Under the pieces are notes generated by a model. That model made no database searches. It had not been told where the DNA came from and saw only the letters and a program-made list of their open reading frames with translations. Positions 26,166 through 34,603 of a stretch of DNA of 64,000 nucleotides are shown here, piece after piece (the stretch's first letter is position 1; the number at the start of each line of letters is the position of its first letter). The stretch lies in NCBI RefSeq assembly GCF_006716905.1, contig NZ_VFPV01000001.1, positions 735,501 through 799,500 of the forward strand, written 5' to 3'. The translations under genes and the position numbers were made by a program. The DNA comes from Acidovorax temperans. Its GTDB lineage: Bacteria > Pseudomonadota > Gammaproteobacteria > Burkholderiales > Burkholderiaceae_C.

Positions 26166-28331
26166 TCATGCTGCAGCAGACGCTGCAGGGCCATAGCGCC
26201 CCATCAGCGCGTTCTGCGCCCCGCGCCCTGTCGTGGGATGTGGCGCCCGTTGGTACACACCATTGGCCGCCTGTGTCCAGGCATCGCGGTCATCGTGCAA
26301 ATAGGCCACCAAACACTCGTCAATGATCTGCTGGCGCAAGGCTGGATCGTTGACAGGCCACGCCAGCTCCACCCGCCGCATCATGTTGCGGTTCATCCAG
26401 TCAGCACTGGAAAGGTACAGGTCTTCTTGCTGAGCCACCCTGAAATAGAACACCCGGGTATGCTCAAGAAAGCGGCCAATCACGGATCGCACGCGGATGT
26501 TTTCGGTCAGGCCCGGAACCTGGGCGGCCAGCATGCAGGCGCCCCGCACAATGAGATCAATGCGGACGCCGCATTGCCCTGCCCTCACCAAAGCACGGAT
26601 CAAGGCCTCGTCCGTCAAGGCGTTCATCTTGACGACTATGCGCGCATCCTCGCCACGGCTGGCTGCCTGGGCCACTTGATCAATTTTTTCCAGCATGCGC
26701 CGCTGCAGATGAAAAGGCGCCAAGATCAGCTGGCGCAACTTGGGCGGACGATTCTGACTGGCCAGATGGCTGAAGACGCCATCCATGTCCGCAGTGATTT
26801 CCTCATCGGCCGTCAAGTAGCTCAGATCCGTATACAGACGCGCCGTGCGCACGTTGTAGTTGCCGGTAGATAGGTGCCCATACCTGCGTAAACGGTTGCC
26901 CTCGCGGCGGGTCACCAGCAGCATCTTGGCGTGCGTCTTCAACCCGACGACACCGTAGACCACCTGGGCGCCAACCGACTCCAACGCCTCCGCCCAGTTG
27001 ATGTTGGCTTCCTCGTCAAAACGCGCCTTGAGCTCCACCACCGCCATGACTTCCTTGCCCCTGCGCACCGCTTCCGCCAGCAACTCCATCAGTTCGGAAT
27101 CAGCACCCGTTCTGTAGATCGTCTGCTTGATCACCAGCACATGGGGGTCGTTCACCGCCTCGCGAAGGAACGCCAGCACCCCGTCAAAGCTCTCGAAGGG
27201 CTGGTGGATAAGCACATCCCGCTGACGCAATTGCTCCAGAATAGACACGCCCGATTGCAATTGGCGAGGCCATGAAGCGCTCCAGGGCGGGAACAGCAAT
27301 GCTGGATCGTTGACCAAATCCACCAACTGACTCAGCCGCACCAGATTGACAGGCCCAGGGACGCGAAACAGAGTAGCTGGTGGCAGCGCAAATTGCTCTA
27401 GCAAAAAGTCTGACAAAAAGGCGGAGCAGCCTGCCGACACTTCCAGGCGCACGGCCTGACCGTAGTGCCGTTGCTGCAGCCCTTGCCGCAAGGCGGTTCG
27501 CAGGTTGCGCACGTCTTCTTCGTCCAGCGCCATGTCTGAATGACGGGTCACACGGAACTGTGAAAACTCGGTCACTTCACGGCCAGGGAACAAATCATCC
27601 AGATGGGCGCGCACGATGCTGGACAGACTGACAAAGCACATGCCAGTCGGTGTCACCTTGTCAGGCAGACGGACCAGCCGCGGCAGGGAGCGAGGCACCT
27701 TCACAATGGCGACCTCGTTCTCGCGCCCAAAAGCATCAGGGCCTCGCAGGCGCACAATGAAATTCAAGGACTTGTTGGCAACCTGCGGGAAAGGATGGGC
27801 GGGATCCAGCCCCACTGGAATCAGGAGAGGACGTACCTCTTTTTGAAAGTACTCCTGCACCCACCGCCGCTGCACTGCGCTGCGCTCCCCGTGGGGAACG
27901 ATGCGAATTCCGTGGGCCGCAAACGACGGGCTCAATACGTCGTTGTACAGCGCATATTGACGCATGACCAGTTGGTGAACAGCTGCCGAAAGCGACTCCA
28001 GAGAAGCCGGGCTGTAGATGCCTTTGGTGTCACCGGTCTTGGCCGCCGTGACATGCGGGGCCACCCGCACCTCAAAAAACTCATCCAAGTTGGATGAAAC
28101 TATGCACAGATAACGCAGCCGCTCCAAAAGCGGCACGTCGGCACGCGCTGCCCAATCGAAGACACGTTCATTGAACGCCAGAATGCTCTGATCCCGATCC
28201 AAAAGCACAGGCAAAAGATCGGAAGCTTTACGGCTGGCCGCCGGCATACCTCCATCGCTCGACCCCCCTGCTTCCACCTCACCTTTGTCTCTGGGTTTAT
28301 TCAAGGGCTTGTCCAAGGGCAGAGGAAGCAT
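26166..28331 (-). CDS. ppk1: Polyphosphate kinase 1
   Basis: 721 residues; polymerises ATP gamma-phosphate into polyphosphate. The N-domain start reads LLDRDQSILAFNERVFDWA near residue 43. The phospholipase-D-like active site has YGHLSTGNYNVRTARLYTDL with the phosphorylated His, and SSADWMNRNMMRRVELAWP near the C-terminus. The ATG at 28331 has no clear Shine-Dalgarno, and the first 40 residues are not conserved, so a later start is possible. A Pho box lies about 50 bp upstream, inside the end of the preceding gene. Confidence 0.96.
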   Translation of the reverse strand: MLPLPLDKPLNKPRDKGEVEAGGSSDGGMPAASRKASDLLPVLLDRDQSILAFNERVFDWAARADVPLLERLRYLCIVSSNLDEFFEVRVAPHVTAAKTGDTKGIYSPASLESLSAAVHQLVMRQYALYNDVLSPSFAAHGIRIVPHGERSAVQRRWVQEYFQKEVRPLLIPVGLDPAHPFPQVANKSLNFIVRLRGPDAFGRENEVAIVKVPRSLPRLVRLPDKVTPTGMCFVSLSSIVRAHLDDLFPGREVTEFSQFRVTRHSDMALDEEDVRNLRTALRQGLQQRHYGQAVRLEVSAGCSAFLSDFLLEQFALPPATLFRVPGPVNLVRLSQLVDLVNDPALLFPPWSASWPRQLQSGVSILEQLRQRDVLIHQPFESFDGVLAFLREAVNDPHVLVIKQTIYRTGADSELMELLAEAVRRGKEVMAVVELKARFDEEANINWAEALESVGAQVVYGVVGLKTHAKMLLVTRREGNRLRRYGHLSTGNYNVRTARLYTDLSYLTADEEITADMDGVFSHLASQNRPPKLRQLILAPFHLQRRMLEKIDQVAQAASRGEDARIVVKMNALTDEALIRALVRAGQCGVRIDLIVRGACMLAAQVPGLTENIRVRSVIGRFLEHTRVFYFRVAQQEDLYLSSADWMNRNMMRRVELAWPVNDPALRQQIIDECLVAYLHDDRDAWTQAANGVYQRAPHPTTGRGAQNALMGRYGPAASAAA

Positions 28332-28369
28332 GGCGAAGGTAATCGAAAGCAGTCAATCCAGTGCAGTAT

Positions 28370-28409
28370 TGGCTATTCAGATGACAAGGGTGTGACAGGT
28401 TTTGTGACG
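28370..28409 (-). promoter_or_regulatory. Pho box and -10 for ppk1, inside the upstream gene
   Basis: Minus strand CTGTCACACCCTTGTCATC gives two repeats (TGTCACA, TGTCATC) at 11-bp spacing; a third CGTCACA lies one unit upstream and an inverted TGTCACA at 28421. A -10-like AATACT (28370-28375) lies about ten bases downstream. The repeats encode the last residues (VTKPVTPLSS) of the glycosyltransferase. Confidence 0.75.
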
Positions 28410-29458
28410 AATTTTTTAGATGTCACAAAACCATTTGCTGGCACGAGATGATCCAAAAACTGCTCTGCCGCAGTCTCCCAGGTGAAATGCATGGCACGCT
28501 GACGGGCTTCATGGCGCGGTACTCGCAGCGCTTGTTGACATGCTTGAAGCAGGTCTTCGTCTAACACCCCACCCTGAGGCTTGGTGCCTTCGTGAGCACC
28601 AAGGACTTCCCTGGGCCCTTCTACGGGAAAAGCTGCCACGGGCGTTCCGCAGGCCATGGCCTCCAGCATCACCAAGCCAAAGGTTTCAGACCGACTCGGA
28701 AAGACGAAGACATCGGCGCTCGCGTACACCTCAGCCAGCGCTGTCCGATCAAGAATTCCCAGCCACCGGACGTGCGGGTATCGGGCACGCAACCCTGCTT
28801 CGAGCGGCCCCACACCACACACCACCTTCGTACCGGGCATCTCCATTTGCAAAAAAGCTTCAATGTTCTTTTCGTACGAAACCCGCCCGACATACAAACA
28901 CACTGGATGTGCGAGCGGCCCAGTCAACGTAGACACCTTAGGGGCTGGCTCAAAAGGAAACAACTGGGTATCTACCCCATGCGTCCATGAACGCAAGTGG
29001 CGAAAGCCGCGCCGCGCCAACATGCTCATTACCTCCCGTGTGGGAACCATAACCCCTGCAGACGGGCGGTGAAAGTGTCGAAATAACGCATAGCCCCAGG
29101 CAAGCGGAATCCGCAAAGCAGCGTGCAAAATTTCGGGGAATCGGGTGTGAAAAGCCGTGGTGAACGAAAGCCCGTTGCGTATGCAGTACTTGCGCCCGGC
29201 CCACCCCAAGGGTCCTTCTGTGGCCAGGTGGATGGCATCAGGGCGCCATTCCTTCAATTGGATTGCCAATTTTTTGAACGGTCGCACGGCAAGATCAATT
29301 CCCGCGTAGCCTGGGCATGGGCGCGTACGAAAGAGACCCGGATGAATGACCAGCACCTCATGCTCACGCTGCTGTAGCTGTCGCACCAACTCCACCAGCG
29401 TGGTCACCACGCCGTTGACCTGGGGCATCCATGCGTCTGTGACCAGAGCGATTTTCAT
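28373..29458 (-). CDS. GT4 glycosyltransferase, Agt-like
   Basis: 361-residue GT-B enzyme, no signal peptide. The N-domain begins MKIALVTDAWMPQVNGVVTT. The C-domain has LYVGRVSYEKNIEAFL and the donor-binding E-x7-E motif in SRSETFGLVMLEAMACGTPVA. Start ATG overlaps the metallophosphoesterase stop as ATGA, so they are coupled. With a PlcP-like partner, the best analogy is Agt, which glycosylates the diacylglycerol made by PlcP during phosphate starvation; a PimB or mannosyl/glucosyl-lipid role is the alternative. Its 3' end carries the ppk1 Pho box. Confidence 0.75.
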   Translation of the reverse strand: MKIALVTDAWMPQVNGVVTTLVELVRQLQQREHEVLVIHPGLFRTRPCPGYAGIDLAVRPFKKLAIQLKEWRPDAIHLATEGPLGWAGRKYCIRNGLSFTTAFHTRFPEILHAALRIPLAWGYALFRHFHRPSAGVMVPTREVMSMLARRGFRHLRSWTHGVDTQLFPFEPAPKVSTLTGPLAHPVCLYVGRVSYEKNIEAFLQMEMPGTKVVCGVGPLEAGLRARYPHVRWLGILDRTALAEVYASADVFVFPSRSETFGLVMLEAMACGTPVAAFPVEGPREVLGAHEGTKPQGGVLDEDLLQACQQALRVPRHEARQRAMHFTWETAAEQFLDHLVPANGFVTSKKFVTKPVTPLSSE

Positions 29459-30330
29459 ACCGACACCCCTTGCCCCACAGGGGCTGTGAATCCGCCCGCC
29501 AGGTGCTGATGCCAATGCACCAACTCCAGGCGTCCATCACGGTGCTCTACCAAAGCCGTACAGCTCTCGACCCAGTCACCATCATTGCAATAGAGCACAC
29601 CGCCAATTTCGCGCATCTCCGCGCGGTGAATATGGCCGCAAACGACACCCTGGTGCCCTCGGCGAAGCGCCTCGGCAGCCACGGCTTCCTCAAAATCGGT
29701 CACGTAGTTCAACGCCTTCTTTACCTTGCCTTTGAGGTACGCAGACAAGGACCAATAAGGTAAGCCCGCCCTTGCTCGCAAGCTATTGAAATAACGGTTC
29801 AGCTTGAGAGAAAACTCGTACAGGTTGTCACCGAGATAGGCCAGCCACTTCGCACACTGGATTACCCCATCAAAATAATCGCCATGGATGACCCACAGGC
29901 TGCGCCCATCGGCAGTGGTGTGTACGGCTTCGTTGACCACCTGGATGCCGCCAAAGGAGTGCCCCTCGAACGCACGCGCAAACTCGTCGTGGTTTCCGGG
30001 CACAAACACGATGCGACAGCCTTTTCTAGCTTGCCTGAGCAACTTTTGTACGACGTCGTTATGCAACTGCGGCCAAAACCAGCGACGGCGCAACTGCCAA
30101 CCATCCACGATATCTCCCACCAAGTACAGAGAATCACAAGTGTGGTGGCGCAAAAACTCAAGCAATGCTGCCGCCTGACAGCCAGGCGTTCCCAGGTGCA
30201 AGTCTGAGATGAACACGGCCCGATATCGGGGATTTGATTCGCACTCTTTGCTTGACTCTTCCGGGAGCTGGTGCTGCCGAAATGCCATGCCCGAATCCCA
30301 GCCACCCTGCAAATCCCAGGGCGCACGCAT
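29455..30330 (-). CDS. PlcP-like metallophosphoesterase (LpxH-like annotation common)
   Basis: 291-residue calcineurin-type phosphoesterase. All metal motifs are visible: SDLHLGTPGCQ, GDIVDGW, PGNHDEF, VIHGDYFD and GHIHRAEM. Automated annotation usually calls this family UDP-2,3-diacylglucosamine diphosphatase. However, the sequence around VGDIVDGWQLRRRWFWPQ and HNDVVQKLL matches my memory of Sinorhizobium PlcP, a phospholipase C that removes phosphate headgroups from membrane lipids under phosphate stress. The start overlaps the upstream stop as TGATG, and the stop overlaps the glycosyltransferase start. Which activity it has needs a test. Confidence 0.75.
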   Translation of the reverse strand: MRAPWDLQGGWDSGMAFRQHQLPEESSKECESNPRYRAVFISDLHLGTPGCQAAALLEFLRHHTCDSLYLVGDIVDGWQLRRRWFWPQLHNDVVQKLLRQARKGCRIVFVPGNHDEFARAFEGHSFGGIQVVNEAVHTTADGRSLWVIHGDYFDGVIQCAKWLAYLGDNLYEFSLKLNRYFNSLRARAGLPYWSLSAYLKGKVKKALNYVTDFEEAVAAEALRRGHQGVVCGHIHRAEMREIGGVLYCNDGDWVESCTALVEHRDGRLELVHWHQHLAGGFTAPVGQGVSV

Positions 30331-31169
30331 CAAGCACCCAGAAAGTGCTTGCGATACCGGGGATGCAGATCGCCCAAGCGCATTAGCATGGGCAAATCGG
30401 CGGTGTTGAAATCGGGGTCCCAGGCAGGAGCCCCCAGCACACGAGCGCCCAGACGCAGGTAGCCTTTGATCAATGCGGGGGGTTCTGTGGCGATGGAGCT
30501 GTCAAGCCGCTCCACCGGCAGAGGCAGGCGAGGCCGAACGTGGTATTCGATGGGGGCCAGATGCGTTTGGCGTAATTGGTGCCAGATGCTAGCGGCCACA
30601 TCCCCACTGACCACACCGTTGTGCAGCATGGGAATGCTGGCGCACCCAATCATGGTGTCCAGTTGGTTGCGAACCATGAAGTCAGCCAGCGCACCCCACA
30701 AAGCCATGATGACACCCCCATGGCGATGGTCTGGATGCACACAGCTACGCCCGAGCTCTACCATCCGGGAACGTAGACTGCGCAAGCGTGTCAGATCAAA
30801 CTCGGTGTCGCTGTAAGTGCTGCCTACCCGCTGAGCCTGCGCTGGAGTCAAGACGCGGTAGGTTCCAATCACCGCCTGGCTGGCTTCATCAAGCACCAGC
30901 AGATGCTCACAAAAGTCATCAAACAAATCAATGTCATGCCCCGGGACGGTGGTGGACAGCCGAGCCCCCATTTCCAAACCGAAGACCTCAAAACGCAGCT
31001 TTTGAGCCTGCCTCACCTCATCAAGGTGACGGGCCCACCGGACCTGGATGCCCGCAGACGCAGGCTTTGCGATACCCCATGTGGCACTACTGGATCCAGA
31101 GGAAGAAACGGAGCCACTGGTGGCAGTATCTGAAATAGACAATAAGCCTTTGAGTGAGGGCTCTTGCAT
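30330..31169 (-). CDS. OlsB-like GNAT N-acyltransferase
   Basis: 279-residue acyltransferase of the hemolysin/OlsB family (PF13444 type). The family core is visible: LRFEVFGLEMGA, DLFDDFCEHLLVLDE, GTYRVLTPAQA, EFDLTRL, MVELGRSCVHPDHRHGGVIMALW. OlsB acylates ornithine with a hydroxy fatty acid in making phosphate-free ornithine lipids. I chose ATG 31169, with GAAGGAG seven bases upstream; the frame is open to 31274. The first 35 residues are Ser-rich and variable. It is the first gene of the three-gene operon. No olsA-like gene is adjacent. Confidence 0.75.
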   Translation of the reverse strand: MQEPSLKGLLSISDTATSGSVSSSGSSSATWGIAKPASAGIQVRWARHLDEVRQAQKLRFEVFGLEMGARLSTTVPGHDIDLFDDFCEHLLVLDEASQAVIGTYRVLTPAQAQRVGSTYSDTEFDLTRLRSLRSRMVELGRSCVHPDHRHGGVIMALWGALADFMVRNQLDTMIGCASIPMLHNGVVSGDVAASIWHQLRQTHLAPIEYHVRPRLPLPVERLDSSIATEPPALIKGYLRLGARVLGAPAWDPDFNTADLPMLMRLGDLHPRYRKHFLGA

Positions 31170-31288
31170 GAGTAGGCTCCTTCGTTCGACCCAAGAATCT
31201 GAAGCCAGGCTGGAGCACCAACCTGACATGTCTGAACTTGAGTGTGAAAGAGCCTCGTGACATCGCTGTTGCAATATCGAGGCGGAAT

Positions 31289-31296
31289 GATGACAG
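31289..31296 (-). promoter_or_regulatory. Possible Pho half-site before the OlsB-like gene
   Basis: CTGTCATC with GATATT ten bases downstream resembles half a Pho box and a -10. The upstream partner repeat is poor. It lies about 30 bp from the IS5-family insertion. Confidence 0.3.
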
Positions 31297-31330
31297 ACTG
31301 AACCGTGAGCAGGAGGGAAACTGCCGACTA

Positions 31331-32153
31331 GGGCGTGTTGAGAATCAACGGGAGTTGATAACCCCAGCTGCGAGATAGATCATCGCTGCGAAGCTGCTAT
31401 CCGTCTTGTCGCTGCGCATTGCGATACGTTTGAACTCCTTGAGCTTGCAAAAGAAGTTCTCGATCAAGTGGCGCCATTTGTAGACCTCCAGGTCAATCTC
31501 CAGTGGCGCTCTCCTGCGGGGCATCTGTGAGATCACCACCTGCGCCCCGCGCTTACCCAACTCCTGGATCAGCCAATTCACATCGAAGGCCTTGTCGGCA
31601 AGCAAGGCATCAAAGCGCACATCGGCAATCAGCTCTCTGACCCCTTTGGTGTCGTGGCGCTGCCCTGGCATCAAGACGAACTTCACCAGATTGCCCAATG
31701 CATCCGTCAGCGCCAGTATCTTCGTGGTCATGCCGCCCCTCGAGTGGCCTATGGCCTGGCCCGAAGTCCCCCTTTTGCCCCCTGGCCGTGCCGATGCACT
31801 TTCACAATCGTGGCATCCACCATCGCATATTCCATGTCCGGCTGCTCGCTCACTGCATCGAACAGACGTTGGAACACATCGGCCTTAACCCAGTCTCTAA
31901 AGCGTTTGAACACCGTGTTCCACTTGCCGAACTCTGGCGGCAGGTCTCGCCAGGGGCTGCCTGTGCGGGCAATCCACAGCACTGCCTCAACGAAGCGGCG
32001 GTTGTCTGTGCCGCTGCGTCCAGGATCACTTGGCTTGCCAAGGCATTGAGGCTCCATCTTGGCCCATTGCTCGTCTGTCAGTACCCATCGAATGCTCATG
32101 CGCCTATTGCATCACATCCTTTCACACCTCTCAGAATGATTCTCAACAGGCCC
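31331..32153 (-). mobile_element. IS5-family insertion sequence, 823 bp
   Basis: Ends are near-perfect inverted repeats: GGGCGTGTTGAGAATCA at the left and GGGCCTGTTGAGAATCA (reverse complement) at the right, 16 of 17 matching. A TA duplication flanks it (31329-31330 and 32154-32155). It carries one transposase split in two frames, oriented towards the OlsB-like operon. Confidence 0.92.
31345..32099 (-). CDS. IS5-family transposase, two frames joined by frameshift
   Basis: DDE transposase of the IS427-like group. The first frame starts MSIRWVLTDEQWAKMEP at 32099 and stops at 31749. The second frame covers the rest, with MTTKILALTDALGNLV, MPGQRHD and the conserved YKWRHLIENFFCKLKEFKRIA motif, ending at 31345. 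The slip is expected at A4G5 (opposite 31768-31776), where a -1 shift continues AKGG into TSGQAIGHSRGG. That is normal for this group, so the element need not be broken. Confidence 0.9.
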
Positions 32154-32309
32154 TACAGCAAGACGAGAATTTTCACGCGGTCGGTGGTCATCCCTGAAGC
32201 ATTGCAATACTGCTTTAGCGGTAGATGGTCACCACGTGCTATGCGAGCGCGGCCGCGAAGTCCAACCGTCCAGCAGCGCATACCCAGTGCGTATCCCAGT
32301 CCAGCTCAC

Positions 32310-33644
32310 TCACCCGGCCTTCGCCGCATCGGCGAGTTTCTGAGCGCAGCGGTTGGCCTGCTCCGCATCACGCGCCTCAACCATTACGCGCAGCAGGGGC
32401 TCGGTTCCACTGGCACGAATCAGAACCCGCCCTGACTCGCCCAATTCGTTTTCCACTTCTCGAATGGCAGCAGATAGCAATGGGTTGTTCTTCCAGTCCT
32501 GACCAGGCAAGAGTCGAACGTTGAGAAGCACTTGCGGAAAGAGGACAACCTCCCGCAAAAGCTGGGGCAGGCTGCTGCCGCTACGAACGCAGGCCTGCAG
32601 TACCTGCAAGGCACTCACCAAGCCGTCTCCGGTGGTGTGCTTGTCCAGAGCCAGCAAGTGGCCCGAGCCTTCACCGCCCAGAATCCAACGGTGTTTGGCC
32701 AACTCTTCCAAAACGTAGCGGTCACCCACCTTGGCTCGTTCCAAACGGACGCCACGTTGCTTTAACGCGACCTCAACCGCCATGTTCGTCATCAATGTAC
32801 CGACAACCCCTGGCACGTGCTCGTCACGCCCCATACGGTCAGCAGCCATCAAGTAGAGCAGTTCGTCACCGTTGTAAAGCCGCCCCGTGGCGTCCACCAT
32901 CTGCAGTCGGTCGGCATCTCCGTCCAGTGCCACACCGTAATCGGCATGGTTCGCGCGCACAGAGCGTACGAGTGCATCAGGGTGGGTGGCGCCGACTTCG
33001 TGGTTGATGTTCAAGCCATCGGGTGCACAGCCGATGGAGATCACCTCGGCACCCAACTCGTGGAACACCTTGGGTGCCACTTGGTACGCAGCGCCATGCG
33101 CGGCATCCACCACAATTTTGAGACCCTTCAGGGTGAGGTCTTGAGGAAACGTGCTTTTGCAGAACTCGATATATCGCCCTGCTGCATCGTCCAGTCGGCG
33201 CGCCTTGCCCAGGCTGGAAGAATCTGCCCAAACAGGCGCCTCATCCAGCGCAGCCTCTACATCCAGCTCCCAAGCGTCGGGTAACTTGGTGCCCTGGGCA
33301 CTGAAGAACTTGATACCGTTGTCTGGATAGGCGTTGTGGCTGGCACTGATGACCACACCCAGGCTTGCACGCTGCGCACGCGTCAAGTAGGCAACTCCTG
33401 GGGTCGGCAACGGCCCCAGCAACACGACGTCCACGCCAGCGGAGTTGAATCCAGACTCCAAAGCACTTTCCAGCATGTAGCCAGAAATACGGGTGTCTTT
33501 TCCGATCAGCACCGTTGGGCGCTCTTCCGTACGGCGCAGTACACGGCCCACAGCGTGGGCGAGCCGCAATACAAAATCTGGGGTGATGGGGTACTGGCCC
33601 ACTGTTCCACGAATACCGTCAGTGCCGAAATACTTGCGTGTCAT
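32310..33644 (-). CDS. glmM: Phosphoglucosamine mutase
   Basis: 444 residues, standard length. Converts glucosamine-6-phosphate to glucosamine-1-phosphate for peptidoglycan and lipopolysaccharide. Begins [17 protein letters not shown]. The phosphoserine loop is [18 protein letters not shown] near residue 100, the metal loop DGDADR near 240, the sugar loop GGEGSGH near 325, and the phosphate-binding [15 protein letters not shown] near the C-terminus. It lies 45 bp after folP. The 154 bp between its stop and the IS5 element show no clear feature. Confidence 0.97.
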   Translation of the reverse strand: MTRKYFGTDGIRGTVGQYPITPDFVLRLAHAVGRVLRRTEERPTVLIGKDTRISGYMLESALESGFNSAGVDVVLLGPLPTPGVAYLTRAQRASLGVVISASHNAYPDNGIKFFSAQGTKLPDAWELDVEAALDEAPVWADSSSLGKARRLDDAAGRYIEFCKSTFPQDLTLKGLKIVVDAAHGAAYQVAPKVFHELGAEVISIGCAPDGLNINHEVGATHPDALVRSVRANHADYGVALDGDADRLQMVDATGRLYNGDELLYLMAADRMGRDEHVPGVVGTLMTNMAVEVALKQRGVRLERAKVGDRYVLEELAKHRWILGGEGSGHLLALDKHTTGDGLVSALQVLQACVRSGSSLPQLLREVVLFPQVLLNVRLLPGQDWKNNPLLSAAIREVENELGESGRVLIRASGTEPLLRVMVEARDAEQANRCAQKLADAAKAG

Positions 33645-33689
33645 TTTTTGCTTTCCTTGTGCTTGAAGGCATTGTGCAATGCCGTCCCC

Positions 33690-34532
33690 TCACCTCGCCA
33701 AACTCGCTGACGGACGCGCGGCCGAACATACAGACAGGGCAGCGACAGTCTCCCGAACATCATGCACGCGAACAATGTGCGCGCCACGCTCTACCGCCAG
33801 CAGGGCTGCGGCAACGCTGGGCACCATTCTCTGATCGACCTCCATGCCAGTCACGGCACCCAACGAAGATTTGCGCGACCACCCTGCCAGCAAGGGGTAA
33901 CCGTCAGCCAAAAACTCCGCCTGGTGTGCCAGCAGCGAGAAATTTTGCTCTACTGTTTTACCGAAACCCACTCCAGGGTCCAGCACGATGCGATCTGGCT
34001 GTACGCCCATCGCGCACAGTGACTCCGCAGACTCCTGCAGGAAGCGCCGCACCTGAAGAACAATGTCGCCATCCATGGGCGAGGCTTGCATGGTCTGCGG
34101 ATCGCGGTGCATGTGCATCAGGCAGACACCGCAAGCAGGGTGCGAAGCCACGACCGCCTGTGCACCCGGCTGACGCAGCGCCCAGATGTCGTTGATGATG
34201 TCGGCGCCCAGGTCAAGCACAGCCCGCATCACCTCAGGCTTGTAGGTATCAACGGAAACGGGAACGCCCATCGAGACCGCACCGCGCACCACAGGCAATA
34301 CCCGCGACAACTCTTCTTCCAAACCCACTGCTGGACTGCCGGGGCGTGTGGACTCGCCTCCGATATCCAAGATATCAGCGCCGTCCTTGATCAATTGCTC
34401 GCAATGCTGCAACGCCCGAGCGGACTGCGCGTAACGCCCCCCGTCCGAAAAAGAGTCAGGCGTCGCGTTGACGATACCCATGACCAAGGGGCGATTCAGA
34501 GCAATGGAGAAGCGGGAAGTTTGCCAGTTCAT
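33690..34532 (-). CDS. folP: Dihydropteroate synthase
   Basis: 280 residues; joins pterin pyrophosphate to p-aminobenzoate in folate synthesis. Motifs: MGIVNATPDSFSDGG (residue about 18), DIGGESTRPGS (about 57) and DPGVGFGKTVEQN. Follows ftsH after a terminator hairpin and precedes glmM, the common proteobacterial order. A small hairpin (GACTGT..ACAGTC, 34541-34558) lies just before the start. Confidence 0.97.
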   Translation of the reverse strand: MNWQTSRFSIALNRPLVMGIVNATPDSFSDGGRYAQSARALQHCEQLIKDGADILDIGGESTRPGSPAVGLEEELSRVLPVVRGAVSMGVPVSVDTYKPEVMRAVLDLGADIINDIWALRQPGAQAVVASHPACGVCLMHMHRDPQTMQASPMDGDIVLQVRRFLQESAESLCAMGVQPDRIVLDPGVGFGKTVEQNFSLLAHQAEFLADGYPLLAGWSRKSSLGAVTGMEVDQRMVPSVAAALLAVERGAHIVRVHDVRETVAALSVCSAARPSASLAR

Positions 34533-34558
34533 GCGTTCACGACTGTAATGAAACAGTC

Positions 34559-34585
34559 AAAAAGAAACGGGGCAAAAGCCCCGTT
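34559..34585 (-). terminator. Rho-independent terminator between ftsH and folP
   Basis: AACGGGGC-TTTT-GCCCCGTT is followed by TCTTTTT on the minus strand. It would limit read-through from ftsH into folP-glmM. Confidence 0.8.
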
Positions 34586-34603
34586 CTTGGTTTCAGTAGC
34601 CTA

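Noticed and set aside
29455-30330. Simple LpxH assignment
   Set aside because: The motifs fit, but the gene context (OlsB-like and GT4 genes, phosphate island, no lpx neighbours) and the remembered PlcP family sequence argue for PlcP. Kept open as an alternative.
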